Origin: Candidatus Tisiphia endosymbiont of Sialis lutaria
GTDB taxonomy: Bacteria; Pseudomonadota; Alphaproteobacteria; Rickettsiales; Rickettsiaceae
Direction: 5' to 3'
DNA length: 64,000 nucleotides
Assembly (NCBI RefSeq): GCF_964026535.1
Contig: NZ_OZ032153.1
Coordinates: 868,001 to 932,000 of the forward strand
Part shown: positions 17,418-26,347 of the stretch, piece after piece
How positions within the stretch are numbered: the stretch's first letter is position 1
Layout: the number at the start of each line of letters is the position of its first letter
The notes under the pieces: generated by a model
Database searches by the model: none
Told to the model about the DNA's origin: nothing
Seen by the model: the letters and a program-made list of their open reading frames with translations, nothing else
Made by a program: the position numbers and the translations under genes

Positions 17418-17732
17418 TTACCCTTTCATCTGATTCATATCACTCAGCTCTATCGAACCTTTATTTCTAAAATAAACTAATAATATTGCAAGACCTATAG
17501 AAGTCTCGGCAGCTGCTATTGTTAAGATTATTATACTAAAAATTTGACCCGATATCTCATGGGCATAAGCAGAGAATGCGACAAAATTGATGTTGACAGC
17601 TAGCAGCATCAATTCAATCGACATCAGAATTGTTATGACATTCTTACGATGCATAAACAAACCGACCATTCCTATACTAAAAATCAGTGCCGACAAAATT
17701 AAATAATGTTCCAAAGTAATAGTACTAATCAT
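17418..17732 (-). CDS. nuoK: NADH-quinone oxidoreductase subunit K
   Basis: I choose the ATG at 17732 (104 residues, the usual size), overlapping the nuoJ stop; the frame is open to 17756 but that would add eight polar residues. There are three membrane helices with the conserved glutamates in [17 protein letters not shown] and [17 protein letters not shown]. It forms part of the proton path of complex I. Confidence 0.95.
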   Translation of the reverse strand: MISTITLEHYLILSALIFSIGMVGLFMHRKNVITILMSIELMLLAVNINFVAFSAYAHEISGQIFSIIILTIAAAETSIGLAILLVYFRNKGSIELSDMNQMKG

Positions 17733-18444
17733 ATTGAATTTCTTCCACTCCTTCACTTAAACGCGGTTTAACCATTAATATACAATTATCCTTGTTTTTA
17801 GCATGTTGCTTGGCAATATCCTGCCTCCTAACTCCACTACGATGCCTAATAGTTAGAGTAATACAAGATATCATTGCCATAAATAGAATAATACCTGAAA
17901 TTTGGAAAGGTAACATATATTCAGTATATAGTACCTGCCCAATAGCATGAGTATTAGAGTCAATTGATGAGAAGTTGGGAACGTTGTCGCTCGTCACTCG
18001 CCTATTACTTATAGGCGTCGCTCCATCGCTCTTAGCCCCAAATTCTCCTGAATTGACTATAGTATGGTTAGCTATCTCTGAAGAGTCCATATTATCTAAC
18101 ACTATACCTTGTACACCTAAGCAAATTATCAAAACAAGATCAGCAAACATAATGAGTGCTACAGTCATACTGATCAATAAGTTTTTTTTGAATTGTACAA
18201 TAATATCCACAAAACGAATATTCAACATCATTATAACAAACAAAAACAATACTGCTACCGCTCCAACATATATTACAACCAACATCATTGCTAAAAATTC
18301 TGCTCCTAATAGAATCATTAGCCCTGAACTGTTACAGAAAGTAAAGATCAGCCATAACACAGAATAAACAGGATTTTTACTCATGACAACCAAAACACTA
18401 CTTATAACCATTAGCCCGGCAAATAAATAAAAAAACATTTCCAT
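17725..18444 (-). CDS. nuoJ: NADH-quinone oxidoreductase subunit J with repeat-derived insert
   Basis: The protein has 239 residues against about 200 in relatives. Helices 1-4 are typical: [40 protein letters not shown] and an MMLNIR turn. Residues about 128-163 are encoded by a TATAGTCAATTGA-family palindrome ([17 protein letters not shown]), placed in the loop before the last helix ([19 protein letters not shown]). The tail ([13 protein letters not shown]) is normal. The insert keeps the frame and the loop position may make it harmless. It overlaps nuoK. Confidence 0.95.
   Translation of the reverse strand: MEMFFYLFAGLMVISSVLVVMSKNPVYSVLWLIFTFCNSSGLMILLGAEFLAMMLVVIYVGAVAVLFLFVIMMLNIRFVDIIVQFKKNLLISMTVALIMFADLVLIICLGVQGIVLDNMDSSEIANHTIVNSGEFGAKSDGATPISNRRVTSDNVPNFSSIDSNTHAIGQVLYTEYMLPFQISGIILFMAMISCITLTIRHRSGVRRQDIAKQHAKNKDNCILMVKPRLSEGVEEIQYD
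17957..18061 (-). repeat. TATAGTCAATTGA-family element inside nuoJ
   Basis: This is a 105-bp palindrome with arms AGTCAATTGATGAG and CTCCTGAATTGACTATA and the inner GCCTATTACTTATAGGC hairpin. It is open in the nuoJ frame and translates to the same peptide as the copies at 3376 and 25777. Confidence 0.95.
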
Positions 18445-18460
18445 AATTATCTACCCGTAA

Positions 18461-18946
18461 CTATTTATATTTATAATCATTATGTAGCTTAATTGCTAAT
18501 TCTTGCTCCCACATATCACCATTCTTCAATAATTTTTCTTTATCATAAAGCAATTCTTGATGACTAATAGTAGCAAATTCAAAATTAGAACCTTCCACTA
18601 TCGCATCAACTGGGCATGCTTCTTGGCATAGACCACAATAAATGCACTTAGTCATATCAATATCATATCTAGTAGTACGCCTACTACCATCTGCTCTTTC
18701 TTTTGCCTCAATAATAATAGCCTGAGCTGGACAAATTGCTTCGCAAAGCTTACAGGCAATACAACGCTCTTCACCATTAGCGTAACGCCTTAATGCATGT
18801 TCACCCTTAAATCTTGGGCTTATCCGCCCCTTCTCATAGGGATAATTTATCGTTACTTTAGGTTTAAAGAAATACCTCAAAGTTAGACTAAGTCCTGATA
18901 CTATTTCAAATAACAAAAAAGACTTCAGGTAATTAATTATTTTCAT
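18461..18946 (-). CDS. nuoI: NADH-quinone oxidoreductase subunit I (two 4Fe-4S)
   Basis: The protein has 161 residues from the ATG at 18946; an in-frame GTG at 18961 would add five residues. Two ferredoxin-type motifs, [12 protein letters not shown] and [12 protein letters not shown], bind clusters N6a and N6b. The N-terminal amphipathic helix [20 protein letters not shown] contacts the membrane arm. It carries electrons toward the quinone site. It is the first gene of the nuoI-J-K-L run here; nuoA-H are not in the window. Confidence 0.96.
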   Translation of the reverse strand: MKIINYLKSFLLFEIVSGLSLTLRYFFKPKVTINYPYEKGRISPRFKGEHALRRYANGEERCIACKLCEAICPAQAIIIEAKERADGSRRTTRYDIDMTKCIYCGLCQEACPVDAIVEGSNFEFATISHQELLYDKEKLLKNGDMWEQELAIKLHNDYKYK

Positions 18947-19132
18947 TTCATTATACACCAAAAATTTGTAGCACTAAGTATGTTTTACAATTTATTTTCT
19001 TATTAGTTTGATCTATAGCTAAATTTAAAGGATTTATGCCATATACAAACATAGCACATTTGGGGTAATTGTAAAATTATTAGATAGAGAAATAATATCA
19101 AACAGTAAAGAAACATCAAAGAAGTATCTAGT

Positions 19133-19200
19133 TATAGTCAATTGAGGAGAAGTTGGTGACGTCGTCACTCGTCTCTCCTAGCCCCAAATTCTCCTGAATT
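19133..19200. repeat. TATAGTCAATTGA-family element at the 3' end of the autotransporter gene
   Basis: TATAGTCAATTGAGGAGAAG and the opposite arm CTCCTGAATT are present, but the inner GCCTAT hairpin is missing, so this is a short form. Its right end meets the stop codon of the autotransporter gene. Confidence 0.85.
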
Positions 19201-22200
19201 AAAATTTAATTAGTCCATTAAAATAGAAAGAGTGGGTAATAAGGTCTTTTTTAAAACTATAATCATAACCAGCCCCTAGTTTAAATGGTAAGACAGATTG
19301 TACGTTTACATAACCTCCTAAAGTATATTTCACATTCTTTGCAGATGATCCTACAGGTTTTATGATGGGAACTACTATTGGGGCTTGATGTGATGTGTTA
19401 GTAAAAGTAATTACGCCTGTTGGATTATTCAGTAAAAGAGTATTGTCTAATTTGACGTGAATTTCCGGAATAATTGAAATATTTTCTACCAAAATATTTT
19501 TACTTAAACTTATTCCAGTTTCAAGTAATATTCTTTTGCCTTTCTTAGTTGGTACATTAATGTTAAACTCTTTCCTATATTCTGTAAAATTGTTTATTAA
19601 AAAATGATCAAATGTTATTCCTACTATTGGTTTGAACAGAAATTTATCTAAATCCATTTTATAGTAAGTTTCAAGTTTTGCACGTGTTACATAACCGTTA
19701 GTCTTGCTATTAATTGCAATATTATTCCGTCCTCCTTTGTTTTTAATAAAGGCTTTACCATATTTGAGATAAGAATTCAGATATATATTTGGTGATAATG
19801 TATGTTGGGTATAAATTGCCGCTACATGTAAAATAGTATTTTGCTTATCATTAAAGATGGTTTGCAATTTAGTATACGAATTTGCAAGAGCATATGCGAT
19901 TCCTATAATAAAACTATCCAGGGGTCGTGTATCAAAACCTAAAATAAAACCTTGCTGATTATTTTTAAAGGCTAAAATATTTCCTTGTTGCTGTTGTTTG
20001 GTAATAGAGCTGATAAATTGAATCCATCCACCTTTTTTAATATAATCATTATCTCCTGACGCTACCACATTTACCGTAGAATTATCTGTTAATGTATGGT
20101 TAGTTAAAGCATTAGAAATCGTATCCAAATAGTCAAATTCTATATATGTAGTATATTTCGATATATCTTGCTCAACATCAGGGTTAATAGGTGAAATATA
20201 ACTATTTTCTTCAGCTAATGTTTGAGAAGATGGAATTGCTACTGAATTTGGTTGTTCGGATTCTAAATTGGTTTGCTCAGTGCTTGAATCTGGTTGTTCG
20301 GATTCTAAATTGGTTTGCTCAGTGCTTGAATCTGGTTGTTCGGATTCTAAATTGGTTTGCTCAGTGCTTGAATCTGGTTGTTCAGATTCTAAATTGGTTT
20401 GCTCAGTGCTTGAATCTGGTTGTTCGGATTCTAAATTGATTTGCTCGGTTTCTGAATTGGCTTGTTTAGCTACTAAAGTTGGTTGTTCGTCTGCTTGGTC
20501 TGGTTGTTTAACTACTGAAGACGGAGGGTCATCTACTGGAGTCGTAGGTTCAGCTGCTATTGGCTCCTCTTCTGCAAACAATGTTTCTAACCCTAGGTTG
20601 TCTCCAAATATTTCATATGGATCAACATCTGCATTATCGTCTACAGATACTGCAGCTTGTTGAATTACTTCATGCACAGGTTTCTCAGCTGCTACATCTG
20701 TTTGTATAGCTACTGAGGTTTGTTGTTCATCTACTATATCTGTTTGTGTAGCTACTGTTTTTGTATCTGCAGTATTTGTGTGTTCAGATACTAGGGTAGG
20801 ATGGGCATCTACTGTAACCGTCTTTGTTGCTGGAGGCATATCTGTTGTTGTAGCAATTTCCATTACTGAAACTTCCTCGATTATTGGAGCCATATATATT
20901 ACTGGATCTGCCATTACTGTAGCCTTTTCTGTTACAGGAGAGGTTACTGTTACTGTAGCTGTAGCCGTCTTTGTTGCTGGAGGCATATCTGTTGTTGTAG
21001 CAATTTCCATTACTGAAACTTCCTCAGTTATTGGAGCCATATATATTACTGGATCTGCCATTACTGTAGCCTTTTCTGTTACAGGAGAGGTTACTGTTAC
21101 TGTAGCTGTAGCCGTCTTTGTTGCTGGAGGCATATCTGTTGTTGTAGCAATTTCCATTACTGAAACTTCCTCGATTATTGGAGCCATATATATTACTGGA
21201 TCTGCCATTACTGTAGCCTTTTCTGTTACAGGAGAGGTTACTGTTACTGTAGCTGTAGCCGTCTTTGTTGCTGGAGGCATATCTGTTGTTGTAGCAATTT
21301 CCATTACTGAAACTTCCTCAGTTATTGGAGCCATATATATTACTGGATCTGCCATTACTGTAGCCTTTTCTGTTACAGGAGAGGTTACTGTTACTGTAGC
21401 TGTAGCCGTCTTTGTTGCTGGAGGCATATCTGTTGTTGTAGCAATTTCCATTACTGAAACTTCCTCGATTATTGGAGCCATATATATTACTGGATCTGCC
21501 ATTACTGTAGCCTTTTCTGTTACAGGAGAGGTTACTGTTACTGTAGCTGTAGCCGTCTTTGTTGCTGGAGGCATATCTGTTGTTGTAGCAATTTCCATTA
21601 CTGGAATTTCCTCGATTATTGGAGCCATATATATTACTGGAGTTGGCATTATTGTAGCCTTTTGTGTTATTGGAGAGGTTACTGTTACTGTAGCCGTAGC
21701 TGTCTTTGTTGCTGGGGGCATATCTGTAGCTCTCTCCATTACTGGAGATGGTTCTGTTATTAGAACAATAGCTGCATGCCCAACAATACCCTTTTTAGCT
21801 GCTTCTAACTCATCTCTCAATGATAACGAATTTCTTGTTGTAGGAGGTATATCATCTAATGACTCATCTTCAGAATCTACCCTTTTTCTTTTTCTAGATA
21901 TTTGTTGTGGAGCAGTTTGATTAGATTCTGTGATTGTAGGTGATGGAGTATCTCTTATTGCTAAATTATCCAAAGAAGCATATCCTTCATCTTTCAACTG
22001 TTGCACAGGTTTATTAGGTTTCACCTGTGTATCATTCTCTACCGGTACAAACTCTTCAAATTCATTAGGTATATTTCTCCTTTCTGACTGAGCTAAGAGT
22101 AGTGACCTAATATTATCATCTAGAGCATGTAACTTAGATTCAAGGTCATCTCTTGTTTCTTTTAATTCAGTAATTTTATTTGCTTTTTTATCAATAGAAA

Positions 22201-23074
22201 TTAATAGTTGGTTGTGTTCGTCGAGTTTTTGTTCGAGCAATGGCATTTGCTCTTCTATGTCACTTATATTTCCCTGTAAATTTTTCAACTGTTCGTTTGC
22301 TACTTTAAGTTTAACAGAAAAAGTTTCTTCTGCTTCTGCAACTCTATCAAAAAACTTCCCTTGTATTGCTTGAAGTTTAACAGAAAATTTTTGTTCTGTT
22401 TTTTGACTATTATAGTCTTCTTTAGGATTAAGTAATGCTAGGTAATCTTTTTCTAGTAAATCAAGCATTTCCGTTAATTTATTTCCATCTTCAGATGGTT
22501 TTATTATTATGTTTTCTGGGTCTACTTTTTTCAATTTCTCATGAGTGTCATTAACAATAAACCATATTTGTTCCATGTTCTCTTTAAATTCAGCAAAAGA
22601 AATTTGTTCTGTTTCTTTACTATATAATGGCAAATTTTTGATCTCTTGTTGCTGTAAAATTGAGAGCATTTCTTCACTCTTTTGTTTTTCTAAATTATAT
22701 TTGTATTGCCGATCAAGTAATGATGAATACTCTATTTCTAGCGAATTAATTTCTTCTTCCAAATTTTTGCGATCATTCAATAATTTTATTTTTTGGGAAT
22801 GTTCTTGTTCTAATTTTGTTAATTCATCACTGACTTTATCAATAGCATTCCATGTTGCCTCTATTTCATTTTCAAGGTGATGTCTATGAGTAAATGGACG
22901 TGGGTGAGAGAATTGTCCTATTTCTTCATTAAATCCTACCGCCAAGACATCAGATACGTCAAATTTTTGCAATAAGAAAAATAAAAAAATAAAAACTAGA
23001 TACTTTTTTACTAAATATTTATTAACAAAATAATTTTGTAACATGCTAAATATAACCATTCCATTACCTATCAA
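19199..23074 (-). CDS. Large repeat-rich autotransporter-type surface protein (Sca-like)
   Basis: The protein has 1291 residues. An N-terminal signal region (KYLVFIFLFFLLQKFDVSDVLA, about 24-46) precedes a long coiled coil (about 60-335, many E/K/L heptads). A linker with RKRKRVD follows. Residues about 445-760 are threonine/valine-rich tandem repeats of 49 residues (MPPATKTATATVTVTSPVTE, then a PVIYMAP segment). Residues about 874-942 hold five copies of a 14-residue EQTNLESEQPDSST repeat. From about 1010 to the end is a beta-barrel domain (GGWIQFISSI, GFILGFDTRP, IIGIAYALANSYTKL, FKPIVGITFDHFL, final SFYFNGLIKF) of autotransporter type. It is probably exposed at the cell surface and host-facing, by analogy with rickettsial Sca proteins. 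A long antisense ORF over the repeats is a composition shadow. Confidence 0.85.
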   Translation of the reverse strand: MIGNGMVIFSMLQNYFVNKYLVKKYLVFIFLFFLLQKFDVSDVLAVGFNEEIGQFSHPRPFTHRHHLENEIEATWNAIDKVSDELTKLEQEHSQKIKLLNDRKNLEEEINSLEIEYSSLLDRQYKYNLEKQKSEEMLSILQQQEIKNLPLYSKETEQISFAEFKENMEQIWFIVNDTHEKLKKVDPENIIIKPSEDGNKLTEMLDLLEKDYLALLNPKEDYNSQKTEQKFSVKLQAIQGKFFDRVAEAEETFSVKLKVANEQLKNLQGNISDIEEQMPLLEQKLDEHNQLLISIDKKANKITELKETRDDLESKLHALDDNIRSLLLAQSERRNIPNEFEEFVPVENDTQVKPNKPVQQLKDEGYASLDNLAIRDTPSPTITESNQTAPQQISRKRKRVDSEDESLDDIPPTTRNSLSLRDELEAAKKGIVGHAAIVLITEPSPVMERATDMPPATKTATATVTVTSPITQKATIMPTPVIYMAPIIEEIPVMEIATTTDMPPATKTATATVTVTSPVTEKATVMADPVIYMAPIIEEVSVMEIATTTDMPPATKTATATVTVTSPVTEKATVMADPVIYMAPITEEVSVMEIATTTDMPPATKTATATVTVTSPVTEKATVMADPVIYMAPIIEEVSVMEIATTTDMPPATKTATATVTVTSPVTEKATVMADPVIYMAPITEEVSVMEIATTTDMPPATKTATATVTVTSPVTEKATVMADPVIYMAPIIEEVSVMEIATTTDMPPATKTVTVDAHPTLVSEHTNTADTKTVATQTDIVDEQQTSVAIQTDVAAEKPVHEVIQQAAVSVDDNADVDPYEIFGDNLGLETLFAEEEPIAAEPTTPVDDPPSSVVKQPDQADEQPTLVAKQANSETEQINLESEQPDSSTEQTNLESEQPDSSTEQTNLESEQPDSSTEQTNLESEQPDSSTEQTNLESEQPNSVAIPSSQTLAEENSYISPINPDVEQDISKYTTYIEFDYLDTISNALTNHTLTDNSTVNVVASGDNDYIKKGGWIQFISSITKQQQQGNILAFKNNQQGFILGFDTRPLDSFIIGIAYALANSYTKLQTIFNDKQNTILHVAAIYTQHTLSPNIYLNSYLKYGKAFIKNKGGRNNIAINSKTNGYVTRAKLETYYKMDLDKFLFKPIVGITFDHFLINNFTEYRKEFNINVPTKKGKRILLETGISLSKNILVENISIIPEIHVKLDNTLLLNNPTGVITFTNTSHQAPIVVPIIKPVGSSAKNVKYTLGGYVNVQSVLPFKLGAGYDYSFKKDLITHSFYFNGLIKF
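20249..20452. repeat. 42-bp tandem repeat in the autotransporter gene
   Basis: There are five near-identical copies of a 42-bp unit (14 codons, EQTNLESEQPDSST). Copies differ by one or two bases (for example GTTCAGATT against GTTCGGATT). The number is a multiple of codons, so gain or loss would keep the frame. Confidence 0.95.
20821..21720. repeat. 147-bp tandem repeat with 294-bp higher order
   Basis: The word TCTTTGTTGCTGG recurs at 20821, 20968, 21115, 21262, 21409, 21556 and 21703, an exact period of 147 bp (49 codons). Inner copies are almost identical. Copies alternate between CCTCGATTATTGG and CCTCAGTTATTGG, so pairs of units (294 bp) were duplicated together; the 21.6-21.7 kb end has diverged. 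Confidence 0.96.
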
Positions 23075-23554
23075 TTAATTTATTTGTTAAAAATTAATTA
23101 ATATTAACGTAGTTGTCACAGCAATACAAAGTAAAAAGTGCAATTATAGTTTTATTCTTAGGAAATTAAGTTGTTATATGTTGTAAAAAGTTATAACTAT
23201 AGATTAAACGTACCTTTAAATAGAAATACGACTAATAAAATTAATAATTACGAGAAACAAGGAAAGTAAAATAAAAATACTATAGCCAATTGATTAGAAG
23301 TTGGGATTAGGAGACTGTCGGAAGTTAGAAGAGGGAGAGGGTTTTAGAGACCATCCCTACTTAACTTAGTCATCTCTGCTCGACTCAGTGTCACCCCTGC
23401 GTAAGCAGGGGTCTAGATTCCCGCCTACGCGGGAATGACAATAGTAGGCGGTAATGATAAGAGAGCATAGGAGCGAAGCCTGTAATAGACGAAACAAAGT
23501 GACGACGTCAATGTCAGCAATCTCTCATCAATTGACTATACAAGCTTTGATTAG
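23075..23554. repeat. Interrupted TATAGTCAATTGA-family element plus AT-rich leader
   Basis: Bases 23075-23279 are AT-rich and hold the promoter side of the autotransporter gene. Bases 23280-23543 are framed by CTATAGCCAATTGATTAGAAG and CTCATCAATTGACTATA, the two arms of the family. Between them lies foreign repeat sequence: a diverged copy of the 207-bp element's arm (GGAAGTTAGAAGAGG) and a GCGGGAATGACA / CCCCTGCGTAAGCAGGGG unit at about 23392-23440. No gene is seen. Confidence 0.75.
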
Positions 23555-24886
23555 CTATACCACCCGATCTTCTTCTTGTGTTAAAAATTCCTCCAGCTTT
23601 TCTCTTGTGTAATCTTTTTCTTCTAAGATTACTTCATTGTCAAAAATATGTTGTACTGTTTTTTCTTCTAATAATGGACCTTTTAAGTGTTCAATAGATC
23701 GAGGGTTTTCTTGATAGAACTTTAATATTGCTTTTTCTTGACCTGGAAATCTCCTTGCTTGAGCTATAATAGCATTTTTAATATCATCCTGTTCAATACG
23801 TAAATTCTTAACTTGCATATATTCGGATAACATCAAACCTACTCTAACACGACGTAAGGCTAGCTTATTATAGTACTCATTAATTTCTGCTTCTGATTTA
23901 TCTTTAAATATTGAATCTGAGTCGTTACTTTTCTCCATTTGAGATTTTAAAGTATTTACTTCCTGGGCTATTAAAGATTTGGGAACATTAAACGTTAATA
24001 TCTCTTCTAATTGATCAAATAATCTCATCTTCATTAAAGTATGTATATTCTCCCTATATTCATCTGCTATACTTTTAGAAATATTAGTACGCAATTCTTC
24101 AACTGTCTTACAATTAAATTTCTTAGCAAACTCATCATCAACGAATATTTCATCAGCAGAATGTACCGCCTTTACCTGAACAATAAATTTAGCAGGCTGA
24201 CCTGCAATTTGTTCCATATGATATTCTTTTGGGAATGTAACATTAACCTCTACCTCATCTCCAGCTTTACTACCAATAAGCTGATCTTCAAACCCATCAA
24301 TAAAAGTTCCACTACCAATTACTAATTTGTAATCTGTAACTTTACCACCTTCAAAAGGCTCATTATTGACATAACCAATCGCATCAATAGTAACTTCCTG
24401 CCATTTTTCTACTTTCCCTTTATTTTCTTTAGTATAATTTTTTGACATAGATGCAAGTTTATCTATTTGCTTATTAATATCCTCTTCCTCAACTACTAAT
24501 TTTGGATAAATAACTTTAATTTTTTTAAAATCTGGTAATTCAACATCAGGTAGTAGCTCAAATTTTAGAGTAAATTCTAGATCCTCATTATCTTTATCAC
24601 ATAAATCTTCTAATTGAGGATTACCTACTGTTTTTAGTTTATGATCTTTTATAATATGCTGTACTGCGTGATTAATTTCATGGCTTACCACATCAGACCT
24701 AACAGACTGCCTATATTTTTGATTAACAATGTTGATCGGCACTTTTCCAGCACGGAATCCATTAAGTTTAACTTTTTTTGATAAACTATCTAATTCTTTT
24801 TGCACTTTATTGGCAATTTTAGAAGAAGGAAGGACAACTTTCACTTCAAAATCTAGACCTTCATTTTTAAGTTCTGTGACTTGCAT
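23555..24886 (-). CDS. tig: Trigger factor
   Basis: This ribosome-bound chaperone and peptidyl-prolyl isomerase has 443 residues. The N-terminal ribosome-binding signature appears as GFRAGKVPINIVNQKY near residue 44. The FKBP-like domain follows (about 155-245: KWQEVTIDAIGYVNNEPFEG, GSGTFIDGFEDQLIG, VTFPKEY), then the long helical C-terminal arms. The length is typical. It stands alone, with a repeat cluster downstream and the tRNA-Leu gene upstream on the same strand. Confidence 0.96.
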   Translation of the reverse strand: MQVTELKNEGLDFEVKVVLPSSKIANKVQKELDSLSKKVKLNGFRAGKVPINIVNQKYRQSVRSDVVSHEINHAVQHIIKDHKLKTVGNPQLEDLCDKDNEDLEFTLKFELLPDVELPDFKKIKVIYPKLVVEEEDINKQIDKLASMSKNYTKENKGKVEKWQEVTIDAIGYVNNEPFEGGKVTDYKLVIGSGTFIDGFEDQLIGSKAGDEVEVNVTFPKEYHMEQIAGQPAKFIVQVKAVHSADEIFVDDEFAKKFNCKTVEELRTNISKSIADEYRENIHTLMKMRLFDQLEEILTFNVPKSLIAQEVNTLKSQMEKSNDSDSIFKDKSEAEINEYYNKLALRRVRVGLMLSEYMQVKNLRIEQDDIKNAIIAQARRFPGQEKAILKFYQENPRSIEHLKGPLLEEKTVQHIFDNEVILEEKDYTREKLEEFLTQEEDRVV

Positions 24887-24974
24887 ACTAAAAACTCATT
24901 AGCAATATTAAAATATCATGCAAAAACTTGAAGAATTGCTAAACCAATCACTGCAATTTTTGCTTATTTATTTG

Positions 24975-25059
24975 TGGTGCGGATGGAGGGACTTGAACCC
25001 CCACGCCTTGCGGCGCTAGAACCTAAATCTAGTACGTCTGCCAATTCCGTCACACCCGC
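24975..25059 (-). tRNA. tRNA-Leu (anticodon UAG), CCA encoded
   Basis: On the minus strand the acceptor GCGGGTG pairs with the 3' CATCCGC followed by A-CCA. The D arm contains GGAATTGGCAGA. The anticodon stem-loop is CTAGA-TTTAGGT-TCTAG, giving anticodon TAG. A long variable arm (CGCCGCAAGGCG) marks a class II tRNA, and the T arm is GGGGGTTCAAGTCCCTCC. The acceptor tolerates one G-T type pair. All parts fit tRNA-Leu reading CUN codons. Confidence 0.97.
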
Positions 25060-25080
25060 ATAGTGTATCTTGACTATTTA

Positions 25081-26340
25081 TCAACTAGTCTTAGCTAGAA
25101 ATTTTGTCAGAGCATTATAATACACATGATATAAGCTTTGTAAATCTCTAACTTTTGTATATTCATTAATTTTATGTGCTGTATCAGATAATAAACCAAA
25201 TTCTACAACAGGACAATAATTTTTGATAAACCTCGCATCAGAAGTACCACCACTAGTAGATAATTTTGTAGATATTTGAGTTGTATCAGATACTACTTGA
25301 ACAAAATCAGCAATTAACCCTGTTGGTTCTTGAATAAAACAATTAGCTGAAGATACACTACTTAATTCATATTTAAATTGGTATTTAGCACAATATTTGG
25401 TAACTATCTGCTCTATCAAATCTGTTATGCTAGATGACGAATGAGCGTCATTAAAACGAATATTAAACTTTGCTGTAACTTTCCCTGCTATTACATTAGT
25501 TATATCATTGCCTACATCAATAGAAGTAATTTCTAAATTTGACTGTTGAAAAAATTTACTCCCTTCATCTAATCGATAATTAATCAATTCATTAAGTATT
25601 TGAACTAAAGGATGAATCGGATTATTGGCTTGTAATGGATATGCTACATGCCCAGCTGTACCATATAGAGCTAAGTTAAAGTTAATACTTCCACGTCGAC
25701 CAATTTTTACGGTATCCCCTACTTGCTGTTCATTTGTTGGTTCGCCTACAATAGCAAGATCGATCAAATTATTATCATAGTCAATTGATGAGAAGTTGGG
25801 GACGTTATCACTTGTCGCTCGCCTATTACTTATAGGCGTCGCTCCATCGCTCTTAGCCCCAAATTCTCCTGAATTGACTAGATCTCGATGCAAATATTTT
25901 AGCATTTCTACAGTGCCATATTTGCCACTTCCTTCCTCATCACTAGTAATTAGAAAACTAATTGAACCATTAGGAACTTTAACACATTCAATGAACTGCA
26001 AGCTAGCAGCCAAAAAACATGCTATCGCTCCCTTCATATCGACAGTTCCCCTACCATAAATCTTCTCACCCACTTTACTTGCTATAAAAGGATCATTAAG
26101 CCATAATGCTCTATCACCTGCTGGCACAACATCAACATGTCCAGCAAAACAAATATTAGGACGGGCAGTACCATAAACAGCATAAAGGTTGGTTACTTTA
26201 TAATTATCTTCACCAAATATTTTGGTTTCAGTCTTAAAACCATTTTTTTCTAATAAATTACTAATATATTCAATACAACCGCTACTATTAGGCGTTACTG
26301 ATTGAAAACTAATCAATTTTTCAAGAAGTTGTATATACAT
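25081..26340 (-). CDS. dapE: Succinyl-diaminopimelate desuccinylase with repeat-derived insert
   Basis: This zinc peptidase-family enzyme frees LL-diaminopimelate for peptidoglycan. I choose the ATG at 26340 (419 residues); the frame is open to 26403, but that part lies inside the stress-protein gene. Motifs: CFAGHVDVVPAG (metal histidine), YGRGTVDMKGAIACFLAA (bridging aspartate), LITSDEEGSGKYG (catalytic and metal glutamates), VGEPTNE, GRRGSINF and LSTSGGTSDARF. Residues about 154-188 come from a TATAGTCAATTGA-family palindrome ([17 protein letters not shown]), in a loop between EMLKYLHRD and the VGEPT strand. Without it the length would be about 384, normal for DapE. Confidence 0.95.
   Translation of the reverse strand: MYIQLLEKLISFQSVTPNSSGCIEYISNLLEKNGFKTETKIFGEDNYKVTNLYAVYGTARPNICFAGHVDVVPAGDRALWLNDPFIASKVGEKIYGRGTVDMKGAIACFLAASLQFIECVKVPNGSISFLITSDEEGSGKYGTVEMLKYLHRDLVNSGEFGAKSDGATPISNRRATSDNVPNFSSIDYDNNLIDLAIVGEPTNEQQVGDTVKIGRRGSINFNLALYGTAGHVAYPLQANNPIHPLVQILNELINYRLDEGSKFFQQSNLEITSIDVGNDITNVIAGKVTAKFNIRFNDAHSSSSITDLIEQIVTKYCAKYQFKYELSSVSSANCFIQEPTGLIADFVQVVSDTTQISTKLSTSGGTSDARFIKNYCPVVEFGLLSDTAHKINEYTKVRDLQSLYHVYYNALTKFLAKTS
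25777..25881 (-). repeat. TATAGTCAATTGA-family element inside dapE
   Basis: The 105-bp palindrome has arms ATAGTCAATTGATGAG and CTCCTGAATTGACTA and the inner GCCTATTACTTATAGGC hairpin. It is almost identical to the nuoJ copy and read in the same frame. Confidence 0.95.
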
Positions 26341-26347
26341 ATTCCAA

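Noticed and set aside
20191-20663. Two plus-strand ORFs over the 42-bp repeat (LNWFAQCLNLVV type and VCSVLESGCSDSKL type)
   Set aside because: They are antisense readings of the tandem repeat in two frames, with no family features.
20249-21720. Possible CRISPR array in the regular repeats
   Set aside because: Units are directly adjacent without unique spacers and are in frame in a protein gene. No cas genes are present.
20778-21920. 380-codon plus-strand ORF opposite the autotransporter repeats
   Set aside because: It is a shadow: the sequence repeats with the 49-codon period of the sense gene, has no ribosome binding site and the sense strand explains the frame.
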